Assembly (NCBI RefSeq): GCF_000826655.1 | Contig: NZ_JXJO01000001.1 | Coordinates: 62,001 to 126,000 of the forward strand | DNA: 64,000 bases | Origin: Psychroserpens damuponensis | GTDB lineage: Bacteria > Bacteroidota > Bacteroidia > Flavobacteriales > Flavobacteriaceae | Direction: 5' to 3' | Shown: positions 26,855 to 35,478 of the stretch, one piece after another | Layout of the letters: the number at the start of each line of letters is the position of its first letter | How positions within the stretch are numbered: the stretch's first letter is position 1 | Program-made: the position numbers and the translations under genes | The notes under the pieces: model-generated | The model's database searches: none | Told to the model about the DNA's origin: nothing | Seen by the model: only the letters and a program-made list of their open reading frames with translations

Positions 26855-27940
26855 ATGAAAATAATATACATTATCCTACTAGCATTTGTAACCTCATTTA
26901 CAGCAAATGCTCAATTAACACCTCCTTCAGATTTACAATCCTATTATGGTAGTGAAATTAATTCTACAGGACTTACATTAAAAAGTGAACTCATCGATTT
27001 AACAATTGATAAGCATGTCAATTATCTATCGTATAGCGATGTTTGGGATGCTTCGAGAATCACAGACGAAGATCCTAATAATTCTAGTAATGTTATCCTA
27101 CTTTACGGTTATAATAATACCGATGGTAACGTGACCACAGATCGTTCTAGAAATAAGTATGATAATGGCGGAAGTGTTGGTGATTGGAACAGAGAACATG
27201 TCTACCCAAAATCTTTAGGAAGCCCAAATTTAGGAACTTCAGGACCAGGATCTGACGCCCAAATGCTTAGACCAACAGATGTGCAACGCAATGGTTCTAG
27301 AGGTAGCTTAAGATTTGCCGATAAAAGTACTGGTCAATTTATAAATGGAGAATCTGGAAATTCTAATGGTGGCTGGTATCCAGGAGACGAATGGAAAGGA
27401 GATTGTGCACGTATCATAATGTATATGTATTTGCGCTATGGAGATCGCTGTTTACCAACAGGTGTAGGCATAGGTAGTGACGCCTCAACACCAGATGATA
27501 TGATAGATTTATTTTTAGAATGGAACGCACAAGATCCAGTTTCAGATATCGAAATTGCTCGTAATGATTATCATGGTAATGCAAGCAACACTTATGCGCA
27601 AGGCAATAGAAATCCGTTTATTGACAACCCTTACTTAGCAACTGTAATTTGGGGAGGACCAGATGCACAAAATAGATGGGAAAGTTTATCTGTAGATGAT
27701 TTTGAAATCGCAAATACAATCAAAATGTATCCTAATCCTGCCAAAGGAAATGAAATAACTATTCTATCTAATTACCAACTAGCGGCTGAAGTTTATGACC
27801 TTCTAGGCAAAAAAGTACAAGTCCAAACAATTACAGCTAATCATAATACCTTAAATATCTCTGGTATATCTAAAGGTGTTTATGTGGTAAAATTCACTTC
27901 GGAAAATGGAAGCACCACAAAAAAATTGATAAAACAATAA
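26855..27940 (+). CDS. Secreted endonuclease I family nuclease with T9SS signal (copy 2)
   Basis: A 361-residue paralogue of the preceding gene. It has a signal peptide (ILLAFVTSFTANAQ), a nuclease domain with WNREHVYPKSLG, SDAQMLRPTDVQRNGSRGSLRF and EWKGDCARIIMYMYLRYG, and a T9SS domain (KMYPNPAKGNEITI to NGSTTKKLIKQ). The sorting domains of the two copies align along their whole length, and both keep the codons for T-S-E-N that contain the octamer. The catalytic domains are more divergent, so the copies may differ in substrate or conditions of use. Confidence 0.9.
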   Translation: MKIIYIILLAFVTSFTANAQLTPPSDLQSYYGSEINSTGLTLKSELIDLTIDKHVNYLSYSDVWDASRITDEDPNNSSNVILLYGYNNTDGNVTTDRSRNKYDNGGSVGDWNREHVYPKSLGSPNLGTSGPGSDAQMLRPTDVQRNGSRGSLRFADKSTGQFINGESGNSNGGWYPGDEWKGDCARIIMYMYLRYGDRCLPTGVGIGSDASTPDDMIDLFLEWNAQDPVSDIEIARNDYHGNASNTYAQGNRNPFIDNPYLATVIWGGPDAQNRWESLSVDDFEIANTIKMYPNPAKGNEITILSNYQLAAEVYDLLGKKVQVQTITANHNTLNISGISKGVYVVKFTSENGSTTKKLIKQ

Positions 27941-27960
27941 CAATTAAACCACTTATAACA

Positions 27961-28018
27961 AAAGCGACTATTAGGAACTTTACAAATTAAAGTCAACCTA
28001 AAAGTCGCTTTTTTTTTG
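27961..28018 (+). terminator. Terminator after endonuclease copy 2
   Basis: AAAGCGACT (27961-27969) pairs with AGTCGCTTT (28003-28011), with further pairing inside (ATTAGG with CCTAA), followed by a T-run. Confidence 0.75.
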
Positions 28019-28040
28019 GTTAATAAAGCGTGAATAACTA
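28019..28040 (+). repeat. 22-base direct repeat, copy 2
   Basis: Identical to 26747-26768, at the same position just after the terminator T-run. Confidence 0.85.
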
Positions 28041-28086
28041 TAAATTTTCACTAACAATTAGCACTTTAATTATCATGAAAAAAGTG

Positions 28087-28094
28087 TAAATTTG
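28087..28094 (+). promoter_or_regulatory. -7 box TAAATTTG for purL
   Basis: Perfect TAnnTTTG, 33 bases before the ATG at 28127. Confidence 0.5.
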
Positions 28095-28126
28095 AGCTTA
28101 CAAAAATCACAACTAAATACGATATA

Positions 28127-31100
28127 ATGATTCATTTCTTCGGAAACCAAAACAGTAAAATATTTGCTGTTCAAGCAACAAAAGAATTATCAACGCAAAC
28201 CATAGCTAAATTGACATGGTTATTTGGCGACCAACCCAAACTAGAACAAGCATCTCTCGATGCTTTTTTTGTTGGACCACGAGCAGCTATGATAACGCCA
28301 TGGAGTACCAATGCAGTTGAAATAACTCAAAACATGGGTATTGATAACATCATTCGTATTGAAGAATTCCAGGCTGTTTCTGAAAACTTTTCTGATTATG
28401 ACCCAATGATATCAGAAAAATTTGACGGTCTAAATCAAGAATCGTTTACAATAGATATTCAACCCGAAGCGATTTTAAACATAGAAGATATTTCAGCATA
28501 TAATCAACAAGAAGGTTTAGCTCTTAATGATGAAGAAATAGAATACCTAGAAGGTGTTGCTAAAAAAATAGGGCGACCATTAACAGACTCTGAAGTATTT
28601 GGGTTTTCGCAAGTAAATAGTGAGCATTGTCGTCATAAAATATTTAACGGCACATTTGTTATTGATGGAGAAGAAATGCCTACTTCGCTTTTCAAAATGA
28701 TTAAAGAAACATCAAAGCAAAATCCTAATGATATCGTTTCGGCCTATAAAGATAACGTTGCATTTATAAAAGGCCCTAAAGTGGAACAATTTGCACCAAA
28801 AAGAGCAGATATTCCAGATTTCTACACTAAAAAAGATTTTGAATCTGTCATCTCTTTAAAAGCTGAAACACACAACTTCCCAACAACAGTTGAGCCATTT
28901 AATGGAGCTGCGACAGGATCAGGTGGTGAAATTCGTGACCGATTAGCTGGAGGAAAAGGCTCATTGCCATTAGCAGGAACTGCAGTATATATGACCTCAT
29001 ACTCTCGATTAGAAGAAAATCGTCCATGGGAACAAAAATTTGAAGCTAGAGATTGGTTATACCAAACACCAATGGATATTTTGATTAAAGCATCTAATGG
29101 CGCTTCAGACTTTGGGAATAAATTTGGACAGCCGTTAATTTGTGGTTCTGTATTAACTTTTGAGCATGAAGAAAACGCATCGTCAAGCGCATCTGCAGCT
29201 AGAAAATTAGGATACGACAAAGTCATCATGCAAGCTGGAGGTATTGGTTATGGTAAAGCAGAGCAAGCATTAAAAGACACACCAAAAGAAGGAGATAAAA
29301 TTGTTATTCTTGGTGGTGAAAATTATAGAATAGGAATGGGTGGAGCTGCTGTATCATCTGCCGATACCGGAGAATTTGCATCTGGCATTGAGCTTAATGC
29401 TGTACAACGTTCTAATCCCGAAATGCAAAAACGTGCAGCAAATGCTGTTCGTGGCATGGTAGAAAGTGAAGAAAATTTTATTGTTTCAATTCATGATCAT
29501 GGTGCTGGAGGCCATTTAAATTGCTTATCAGAATTGGTAGAAGACACAGGTGGAAAAATTGATTTAGATAAATTACCTGTTGGAGATCCTACACTCTCTG
29601 CTAAAGAAATCATTGGTAACGAGTCACAAGAACGTATGGGCTTGGTGATTTCTGAAGAACACACAAAAACGCTTCAAAAAATAGCAGATCGTGAGCGCTC
29701 ACCAATGTACACTGTTGGTGATGTCACTGGAGACAACAGATTTACTTTTGAATCTAAAACTAAAGGTGATAAACCCATGGATCTGGCTTTAGAAGATATG
29801 TTTGGATCCTCGCCTAAAACCATCCTAACAGATCAAACCATAAAAAGAAACTATAAAAACTCAAGATATAAAACCAAAAATATCAAAATCTACTTAAATC
29901 AAGTATTGCAACTCGAAGCTGTAGCCTGTAAAGACTGGTTAACAAACAAAGTAGATCGCTGTGTTGGTGGTAAAGTTGCAAAGCAACAGTGTGTTGGATC
30001 GCTACAAATTCCTTTAAATAATGTTGGTGTCATGGCATTAGATTATAATGGAAAAGAAGGTGTTGCGACCTCTATTGGCCACTCTCCTATTTCTGGTTTA
30101 ATTCATCCAGAAGCTGGAAGTAGAAATTCTATTACAGAAGCTTTAACCAATATTATTTGGGCGCCTTTAAAAGACAATTTACAGTCGGTATCATTATCGG
30201 CAAACTGGATGTGGCCTTGTAAAAATGAAGGTGAAGATGCGCGTTTATATCAAGCTGTGAAAGCTATTTCTGAGTTTTCTATAGATTTGGGCATCAATGT
30301 TCCTACTGGTAAAGATTCATTATCAATGAAACAAAAATATCCTGAAGGCGAAGTAATTTCTCCAGGAACAGTTATTATTTCTGCAGCAGGAAATTGTAAT
30401 GAGATTACTAAAGTTATAGAACCTGTTTTTCAAAACAATGGTGAAAACATTTATTATATCAATATTTCTCAAGATGATTTTAAATTAGGAGGAAGCTCTT
30501 TTTATCAAACCTTAAACACGATTGGTAACCAAGCTCCAGATGTTAAAAACGCTAGCTTTTTAAAAAATACTTTCAACACGATACAAGACCTTATAAAGGC
30601 CGACAAAATTTCGGCAGGACATGATGTGGCTTCTGGCGGATTGATAACGACGCTATTAGAACTGTGTTTTGCAGATAGAGATTTAGGAGCAGATATTGAT
30701 ATTTCAGTATTAAACGAAGACGATTCTATAAAGGTATTATTTGCTGAAAATGCAGGATTAGTCTTTCAAGCAGATGTTTCCGTAGAACACATTTTAAAAG
30801 ATCAAGATATTGAGTTTTTTAACATAGGATCTGTTAATGACTCAGAAAATGTTACCATAACAAATAATGACGATCAGTTTTCTTTTAATGTTTCTGAAAT
30901 GAGAACAGCATGGTACAAAACGTCTTTTTTATTAGATCAAAAGCAAACGGCAAACGGCTTGGCTAAAGCACGATTTGAAAATTATGCACAATCACCACTT
31001 GTTTATAAATTTCCGAAGCACTTTACAGGAAAATTACCAAATATAGATTCTAACAGACCGAGACCAAAAGCAGCAATCCTGCGCGAAAAAGGGTCAAATT

Positions 31101-31813
31101 CTGAACGAGAGATGGCAAATGCGATGTATTTAGCTGGTTTTGATGTGAAGGATGTACATATGACAGATTTAATTTCTGGTCGAGAAACTTTAGAGGACAT
31201 TCAGTTTTTAGGAGCAGTTGGAGGCTTTTCTAATAGTGATGTTTTAGGATCTGCAAAAGGTTGGGCTGGTGCAATTAAATATAATGAAAATGCGAATAAG
31301 GCGATTAAAAATTTCTTTGAAAGAGAGAATACGCTGTCTGTAGGAATTTGCAACGGTTGCCAGTTATTTATGGAATTAGAACTTATTAATCCTGAGCATA
31401 ACGTGCATGGAAAAATGGGTCATAATAATTCTCAAAAACATGAGAGTGCGTTTACATCGGTAACGATTCAAGAAAACAACTCGGTTATGCTATCTACTTT
31501 AAAAGATAGCACATTAGGTGTTTGGATTTCTCATGGTGAAGGTAAATTTAGTCTCCCTGAGAATGAAGACCACTATAATATTGTTGCAAAGTATGGTTAT
31601 GATAGTTATCCTGCTAATCCCAACGGATCTGACTTTAACACAGCTATGATGTGTGATAAAACAGGTCGTCATTTAGTGATGATGCCTCATATTGAGCGAT
31701 CAACATTTCAATGGAATTGGGCAAATTATCCAGCTGGCAGAAAAGACGAAGTATCACCTTGGCTAGAAGCTTTTGTGAATGCTAGACTTTGGATTGAAAC
31801 TACAAACAAATAA
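28127..31813 (+). CDS. purL: Phosphoribosylformylglycinamidine synthase, single-chain
   Basis: A 1228-residue enzyme of purine synthesis that converts FGAR, glutamine and ATP to FGAM. It is the large single-chain type (PurL with built-in glutaminase). The ATP-binding core shows FSQVNSEHCRHKIFNG, ETHNFPTTVEPFNGAATGSGGEIRD and IVSIHDHGAGGHLNCLSELVE. The C-terminal class I glutaminase domain starts near RPKAAILREKGSNSERE, with its nucleophile Cys in VGICNGCQLFMEL and late His in MPHIERSTFQ. It is a single-gene unit with its own -7 box and a strong terminator. Confidence 0.97.
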   Translation: MIHFFGNQNSKIFAVQATKELSTQTIAKLTWLFGDQPKLEQASLDAFFVGPRAAMITPWSTNAVEITQNMGIDNIIRIEEFQAVSENFSDYDPMISEKFDGLNQESFTIDIQPEAILNIEDISAYNQQEGLALNDEEIEYLEGVAKKIGRPLTDSEVFGFSQVNSEHCRHKIFNGTFVIDGEEMPTSLFKMIKETSKQNPNDIVSAYKDNVAFIKGPKVEQFAPKRADIPDFYTKKDFESVISLKAETHNFPTTVEPFNGAATGSGGEIRDRLAGGKGSLPLAGTAVYMTSYSRLEENRPWEQKFEARDWLYQTPMDILIKASNGASDFGNKFGQPLICGSVLTFEHEENASSSASAARKLGYDKVIMQAGGIGYGKAEQALKDTPKEGDKIVILGGENYRIGMGGAAVSSADTGEFASGIELNAVQRSNPEMQKRAANAVRGMVESEENFIVSIHDHGAGGHLNCLSELVEDTGGKIDLDKLPVGDPTLSAKEIIGNESQERMGLVISEEHTKTLQKIADRERSPMYTVGDVTGDNRFTFESKTKGDKPMDLALEDMFGSSPKTILTDQTIKRNYKNSRYKTKNIKIYLNQVLQLEAVACKDWLTNKVDRCVGGKVAKQQCVGSLQIPLNNVGVMALDYNGKEGVATSIGHSPISGLIHPEAGSRNSITEALTNIIWAPLKDNLQSVSLSANWMWPCKNEGEDARLYQAVKAISEFSIDLGINVPTGKDSLSMKQKYPEGEVISPGTVIISAAGNCNEITKVIEPVFQNNGENIYYINISQDDFKLGGSSFYQTLNTIGNQAPDVKNASFLKNTFNTIQDLIKADKISAGHDVASGGLITTLLELCFADRDLGADIDISVLNEDDSIKVLFAENAGLVFQADVSVEHILKDQDIEFFNIGSVNDSENVTITNNDDQFSFNVSEMRTAWYKTSFLLDQKQTANGLAKARFENYAQSPLVYKFPKHFTGKLPNIDSNRPRPKAAILREKGSNSEREMANAMYLAGFDVKDVHMTDLISGRETLEDIQFLGAVGGFSNSDVLGSAKGWAGAIKYNENANKAIKNFFERENTLSVGICNGCQLFMELELINPEHNVHGKMGHNNSQKHESAFTSVTIQENNSVMLSTLKDSTLGVWISHGEGKFSLPENEDHYNIVAKYGYDSYPANPNGSDFNTAMMCDKTGRHLVMMPHIERSTFQWNWANYPAGRKDEVSPWLEAFVNARLWIETTNK

Positions 31814-31826
31814 AATTATTTTTAAT

Positions 31827-31868
31827 AAAAAAAACGGTTTAAGAATCCATCTTAAACCGTTTTTTTTT
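31827..31868. terminator. Strong hairpin after purL
   Basis: A perfect 17-base stem (31827-31843 with 31851-31867) around AATCCAT, with A- and T-runs on both sides. It may also serve the convergent gene ending at 31877. Confidence 0.9.
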
Positions 31869-31876
31869 AACATGAT

Positions 31877-32356
31877 TTAAAATTTATTTTTTTCTTTTCT
31901 TTTTCTTTTCTTTCTCTTTTTAATTTGAATTTGTCTTCTTAATTGCGCAAAACCATTACTAAACGTTCCGTTTTTTTTCAAAATAGGTACACTTAAAGTT
32001 ACCAATAGCCCAATACAAGCTGCAGAACCTAATCCTCCTCCAAAACCTTCGAAATACACACTAGTATTTAAAAATATGATGGTAAATAATATTCCTGAAA
32101 TTCCTATTAAAAAATAATTTGATAAAACATCGGAAGAAACCATACCTATAAACGAAGCTCCAAAACAAACTAATGGTAAATTCTCAGTCAAATAGGGAGA
32201 GCATAATTTAGGGAATAGCAAGACAAAAACTCCAACAAAAACACCAATTAAGGCAGATGCTCTAACAGCTCCTAACTTATAGTGTATTTGTAAAACAAAA
32301 GTCACTATAGAAGAAATTGCGCCTGCTAAAAACAATATAAAATGATCTATATCCAT
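31877..32356 (-). CDS. Membrane protein, paralogue of upstream gene (downstream partner)
   Basis: I do not recognise this 159-residue protein. It has about five hydrophobic helices and a lysine/arginine-rich C-terminal tail of about 20 residues (KRKKRKRKEKNKF at the end). Along its whole membrane part it aligns without large gaps to the protein encoded just upstream: FGASFIGM matches CGTFVGM, and FEGFGGGLGSAACIGLLV matches FNGVGGKLGTLAFGGVV. The two genes overlap by 10 bases in different frames. Together they look like two halves of a heteromeric membrane complex. The function is unknown. Confidence 0.75.
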   Translation of the reverse strand: MDIDHFILFLAGAISSIVTFVLQIHYKLGAVRASALIGVFVGVFVLLFPKLCSPYLTENLPLVCFGASFIGMVSSDVLSNYFLIGISGILFTIIFLNTSVYFEGFGGGLGSAACIGLLVTLSVPILKKNGTFSNGFAQLRRQIQIKKRKKRKRKEKNKF

Positions 32357-32898
32357 TGAGAGATTAAAAATGTAATTACAACACCTCCAAAAGCTAAAGT
32401 TCCTAACTTACCTCCAACACCATTAAAAGTATCTTTGGTACCTACTAAAAGTAAACCTGTTATAATGCTTGCTAATGTGATAAACATATAGTCTGTAGCA
32501 ATACTTAGATTTGTCATACCAACAAAAGTGCCGCAATAAACAGCAGTAGGCATTGTTTTAACAAAACGGTTATCTTTAAAAAAATCAGGAATAAAACTTA
32601 CCGCTAAACCCACCAAACCAGCAGCCAACACACTACTTATTAGAAAATAAGCGCATAAAATATACGTAAGAATAGCTCCAAAAAAAACAAATGCAATTGT
32701 TAATACATGTTCAAAACTATGGTTTGTAATACTTAACGGCGTTTTCTTATAAGAAATAACAAGTAATATTAATACAAAAACAACAAATCCTGAAACAAGA
32801 ATATTATTTTGTTTCTCGTATAAAATTGCAGCTAAAAAGCCTAAATGACAAAGTATTATTAAAATAAAAGCAAGTTGTTTTACACGCTTTTTAATCAT
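32347..32898 (-). CDS. Membrane protein, paralogue of downstream gene (upstream partner)
   Basis: A 183-residue polytopic protein with about six hydrophobic helices; the first two (about residues 9-28 and 32-48) have no counterpart in the shorter partner. From residue 65 on it aligns to the partner, sharing the CGTFVGM and GGKLGTLAFGG motifs between helices. Short conserved glycine-rich loops at matching places suggest re-entrant or packing segments, but no known transporter signature is visible. A -7 box (TATTTTTG, minus strand) lies at 32918-32925, 20 bases before the start, so the pair forms a short operon. Confidence 0.75.
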   Translation of the reverse strand: MIKKRVKQLAFILIILCHLGFLAAILYEKQNNILVSGFVVFVLILLVISYKKTPLSITNHSFEHVLTIAFVFFGAILTYILCAYFLISSVLAAGLVGLAVSFIPDFFKDNRFVKTMPTAVYCGTFVGMTNLSIATDYMFITLASIITGLLLVGTKDTFNGVGGKLGTLAFGGVVITFLISQWI

Positions 32899-32917
32899 AA
32901 TTTATTTAATTCTATTT

Positions 32918-32925
32918 CAAAAATA
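32918..32925 (-). promoter_or_regulatory. -7 box for paired membrane-protein operon
   Basis: Minus-strand TATTTTTG matches TAnnTTTG, 20 bases before the ATG at 32898. Confidence 0.4.
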
Positions 32926-33103
32926 AGTAATATTACTGTTTAAGTTTTACTTTTAAATGCCTTAAAATCATAATCTATAGATATTGTCAAATTCATAAAA
33001 ATAATAAGTATTAATTATCACTAAGTCCTTTTATTTATGTCATATTTGAAAATCCCTTTTATTTTCATACTTTGCAATACTACAATCTTATCCCTTTCAT
33101 TTA

Positions 33104-34879
33104 ATGACAGAAATAACTAGACTTTTTGATTTTCCATATTATCAACTAGAAACATATAATTTAGATGCAGCTTTGGTTACCAAATACAATGGTACATGGG
33201 TAAAAACGTCTACCAAAGACTATTTAGATAAAGCAAATGCCATGAGCCGAGCTTTATTAAAATTAGGGATTCAAAAAAATGATAAAATTGCAGTAATTTC
33301 AACTACTAATAGAACAGAATGGAATATCATGGATATAGGGATCCTGCAACTTGGAGCACAAAACATTCCTATTTATCCAACGATTTGTGCTGAAGATTAT
33401 GAATACGTTTTAAACCATAGCGAATCAACTTACTGCTTTGTTTCTGATGTTGATGTACTCGCAAAAGTTAGAAAAGTACAAGCCAACACAAAAATTAAAG
33501 ATGTCTATTCTTTTGATCATATTGAAGGTTGCAAACACTATTCAGAATTATTTGAACTAGGAAAAGATGAAAGTACACAACCAGAAGTGGAAGCTAGAAA
33601 AGCGGCTGTTTCACCTCATGACTTAGCAACAATAATTTATACCTCAGGAACTACAGGTAAACCAAAAGGTGTAATGCTTTCACATAACAATATTACCAGT
33701 AACGCGTTAGATGCATCATTTCGCTTACCACTATTAAAAGACACAGAAACCCGAATATTAAGCTTCTTACCTATATGTCATGTTTTTGAACGTGTACTCA
33801 TTTACCTATACCAATACGCTGGAGCTAGCATATATTTCGCTGAAGCCATCGATAAAATTGGTGATAATGCAAAAGAAATAAAGCCTAATTTAATGAGCGT
33901 TGTCCCTCGTTTATTAGAAAAAGTATTTGACAAAATTATAGCAAAAGGCGAAGACTTACCAGGTATTAAAAAATCACTTTTTTTCTGGGCTGTACGTTTA
34001 GGAGAAACATGGAAACCTTATGGAGCCAATGGCGCTTGGTATGAATTTAAGCTTAAAATAGCCAACAAATTAATTTTTAGCAAATGGCGAGAAGCCCTTG
34101 GTGGAGAACTGCACACAATGGTATCTGGTAGTGCTGCACTACAACCTCGATTATCTAGAATTTTTGCAGCAGCAGGCATGCAAGTCATGCAAGGTTATGG
34201 CCTGACAGAAACTTCACCAGTTATTTCAGTTGAAATGTATGCCAATCATCATTTTAGAGTTGGTACTGTTGGTAAACCTATTAAAAATGTAGATGTCAAA
34301 ATTGCTGATGATGGTGAGGTTCTTGTAAAAGGACCAAATGTCATGCTAGGTTATTATAAAGATCCAGAAAAAACTGCCGAAGTCATGACGGGAGATTATT
34401 TCCATACAGGAGATAAAGGTATGATTGATGACGACGGTTTCCTAAAAATTACTGGTCGTAAAAAAGAAATGTTTAAAACCTCTGGCGGAAAATATGTGAT
34501 TCCTCCCCTTTTAGAAAATGACATGAAACAATCACTTTTCATTGAACAAATTATGGTTGTTGGTGAAGGTGAGAAAATGCCAGCTGCAATTATCCAACCT
34601 AATTTTGACTTTATTCGTGGTTGGATAGCTGATAAAAACTTAAAAATTGGCACCACTGATGTTGACATTGCAAATTCTGAAATTGTAATAAAACGTATTC
34701 AAAAAGAAGTAGATAAGTATAATAAAAACTTCGGAAAATGGGAACAAATAAAACGTTTTGAACTCACACCAGATATTTGGTCTATTGATGGCGGACACCT
34801 AACTCCTACTATGAAAATGAAACGCGCCATTATCATTGATATCTATCAAGATTTGTATGATAAAATTTATCGTGTATAA
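33104..34879 (+). CDS. Long-chain fatty acid-CoA ligase
   Basis: A 591-residue AMP-forming acyl-CoA synthetase that activates fatty acids for beta-oxidation or lipid synthesis. The P-loop-like motif is IIYTSGTTGKPKGVMLSH, the adenine-binding motif is QGYGLTETSPVISV and the hinge region follows YFHTGDKGMIDDDGFLKITGRKKEMFKTSGGKYV. There is no signal peptide; it is cytoplasmic or peripherally bound. It precedes the MarR-controlled beta-oxidation genes but is separated from them by a 142-base promoter region, so it is probably a separate transcript. Confidence 0.93.
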   Translation: MTEITRLFDFPYYQLETYNLDAALVTKYNGTWVKTSTKDYLDKANAMSRALLKLGIQKNDKIAVISTTNRTEWNIMDIGILQLGAQNIPIYPTICAEDYEYVLNHSESTYCFVSDVDVLAKVRKVQANTKIKDVYSFDHIEGCKHYSELFELGKDESTQPEVEARKAAVSPHDLATIIYTSGTTGKPKGVMLSHNNITSNALDASFRLPLLKDTETRILSFLPICHVFERVLIYLYQYAGASIYFAEAIDKIGDNAKEIKPNLMSVVPRLLEKVFDKIIAKGEDLPGIKKSLFFWAVRLGETWKPYGANGAWYEFKLKIANKLIFSKWREALGGELHTMVSGSAALQPRLSRIFAAAGMQVMQGYGLTETSPVISVEMYANHHFRVGTVGKPIKNVDVKIADDGEVLVKGPNVMLGYYKDPEKTAEVMTGDYFHTGDKGMIDDDGFLKITGRKKEMFKTSGGKYVIPPLLENDMKQSLFIEQIMVVGEGEKMPAAIIQPNFDFIRGWIADKNLKIGTTDVDIANSEIVIKRIQKEVDKYNKNFGKWEQIKRFELTPDIWSIDGGHLTPTMKMKRAIIIDIYQDLYDKIYRV

Positions 34880-34940
34880 ACTCACATTTTAATTTAGTTC
34901 AAGTATATTTCTGATTATAGCATTTAGTCTGAAAAAATAA

Positions 34941-34958
34941 ATACTATGCATGCATAAT
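34941..34958. promoter_or_regulatory. Upstream half-palindromic operator candidate
   Basis: ATACTATGCATGCATAAT shares its core ACTATGCATGCATA with the perfect palindrome centred 28 bases downstream. Two copies suggest cooperative binding by the MarR-type regulator encoded at 35022. Confidence 0.55.
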
Positions 34959-34966
34959 TTTTGTTA

Positions 34967-34992
34967 AAATACTATGCATGCATAGTATTTTT
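34967..34992. promoter_or_regulatory. Perfect 26-base palindrome, MarR operator candidate
   Basis: A perfect palindrome with core ACTATGCATGCATAGT and A/T arms. It ends four bases before the -7 box TATATTTG (34996-35003) of the marR gene, so a bound regulator would block RNA polymerase. Probably the autoregulatory operator. Confidence 0.65.
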
Positions 34993-34995
34993 TAG

Positions 34996-35003
34996 TATAT
35001 TTG
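34996..35003 (+). promoter_or_regulatory. -7 box TATATTTG for marR-fad operon
   Basis: Perfect TAnnTTTG, 19 bases before the ATG at 35022, directly after the palindromic operator candidate. Confidence 0.6.
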
Positions 35004-35021
35004 GATTTCTAAATTCAAATT

Positions 35022-35477
35022 ATGAAGGATAAAACCATTGACTACGTCTTAAGAACTACATGGTTAGCAGTCAACAAAATGTATAATGAAGAAGCTTCTC
35101 AATTTGGTGTTACGATGGCAACAGGTTTTGCTTTGTTAAGTATTGATCCAGAAAATGGAACGCCTTCAACATCTTTAGGACCAAAAATGGGAATGGAAGC
35201 GACTAGTCTTTCCAGAACATTAAAAATGATGGAAGAAAAAGGGTTGATAGAACGTAAACCTAATCCAGAGGATGGTCGTGGTGTTCTTATTTTCTTAACC
35301 GATTTTGGAAGAGAAAAAAGAGCCTATTCTAAAGAAAAAGTATTAACATTTAATGAAACTATTAAAGCCAATGTTTCAATAGAAGAGTTAAATCATTTTT
35401 ATAAAGTTTCCGAAGTCATAAACAATATGATTTCAAATAAAAAAATATACAATCAAAAAGAACACACATTAAAATAA
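35022..35477 (+). CDS. MarR family transcriptional regulator
   Basis: A 151-residue winged helix-turn-helix regulator. The DNA-binding part reads GPKMGMEATSLSRTLKMMEEKGLIERKPNPEDGRGVLIFLT, where SRTLKMMEEKGLI is the recognition region and the D-GR segment is the wing. It starts two bases before fadB-like translation (stop 35477, next ATG 35479), so it is first in the beta-oxidation operon and probably controls it. The palindrome in its own promoter is the likely operator; an acyl-CoA would be a natural inducer, but that is inference. Confidence 0.9.
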   Translation: MKDKTIDYVLRTTWLAVNKMYNEEASQFGVTMATGFALLSIDPENGTPSTSLGPKMGMEATSLSRTLKMMEEKGLIERKPNPEDGRGVLIFLTDFGREKRAYSKEKVLTFNETIKANVSIEELNHFYKVSEVINNMISNKKIYNQKEHTLK

Positions 35478-35478
35478 T

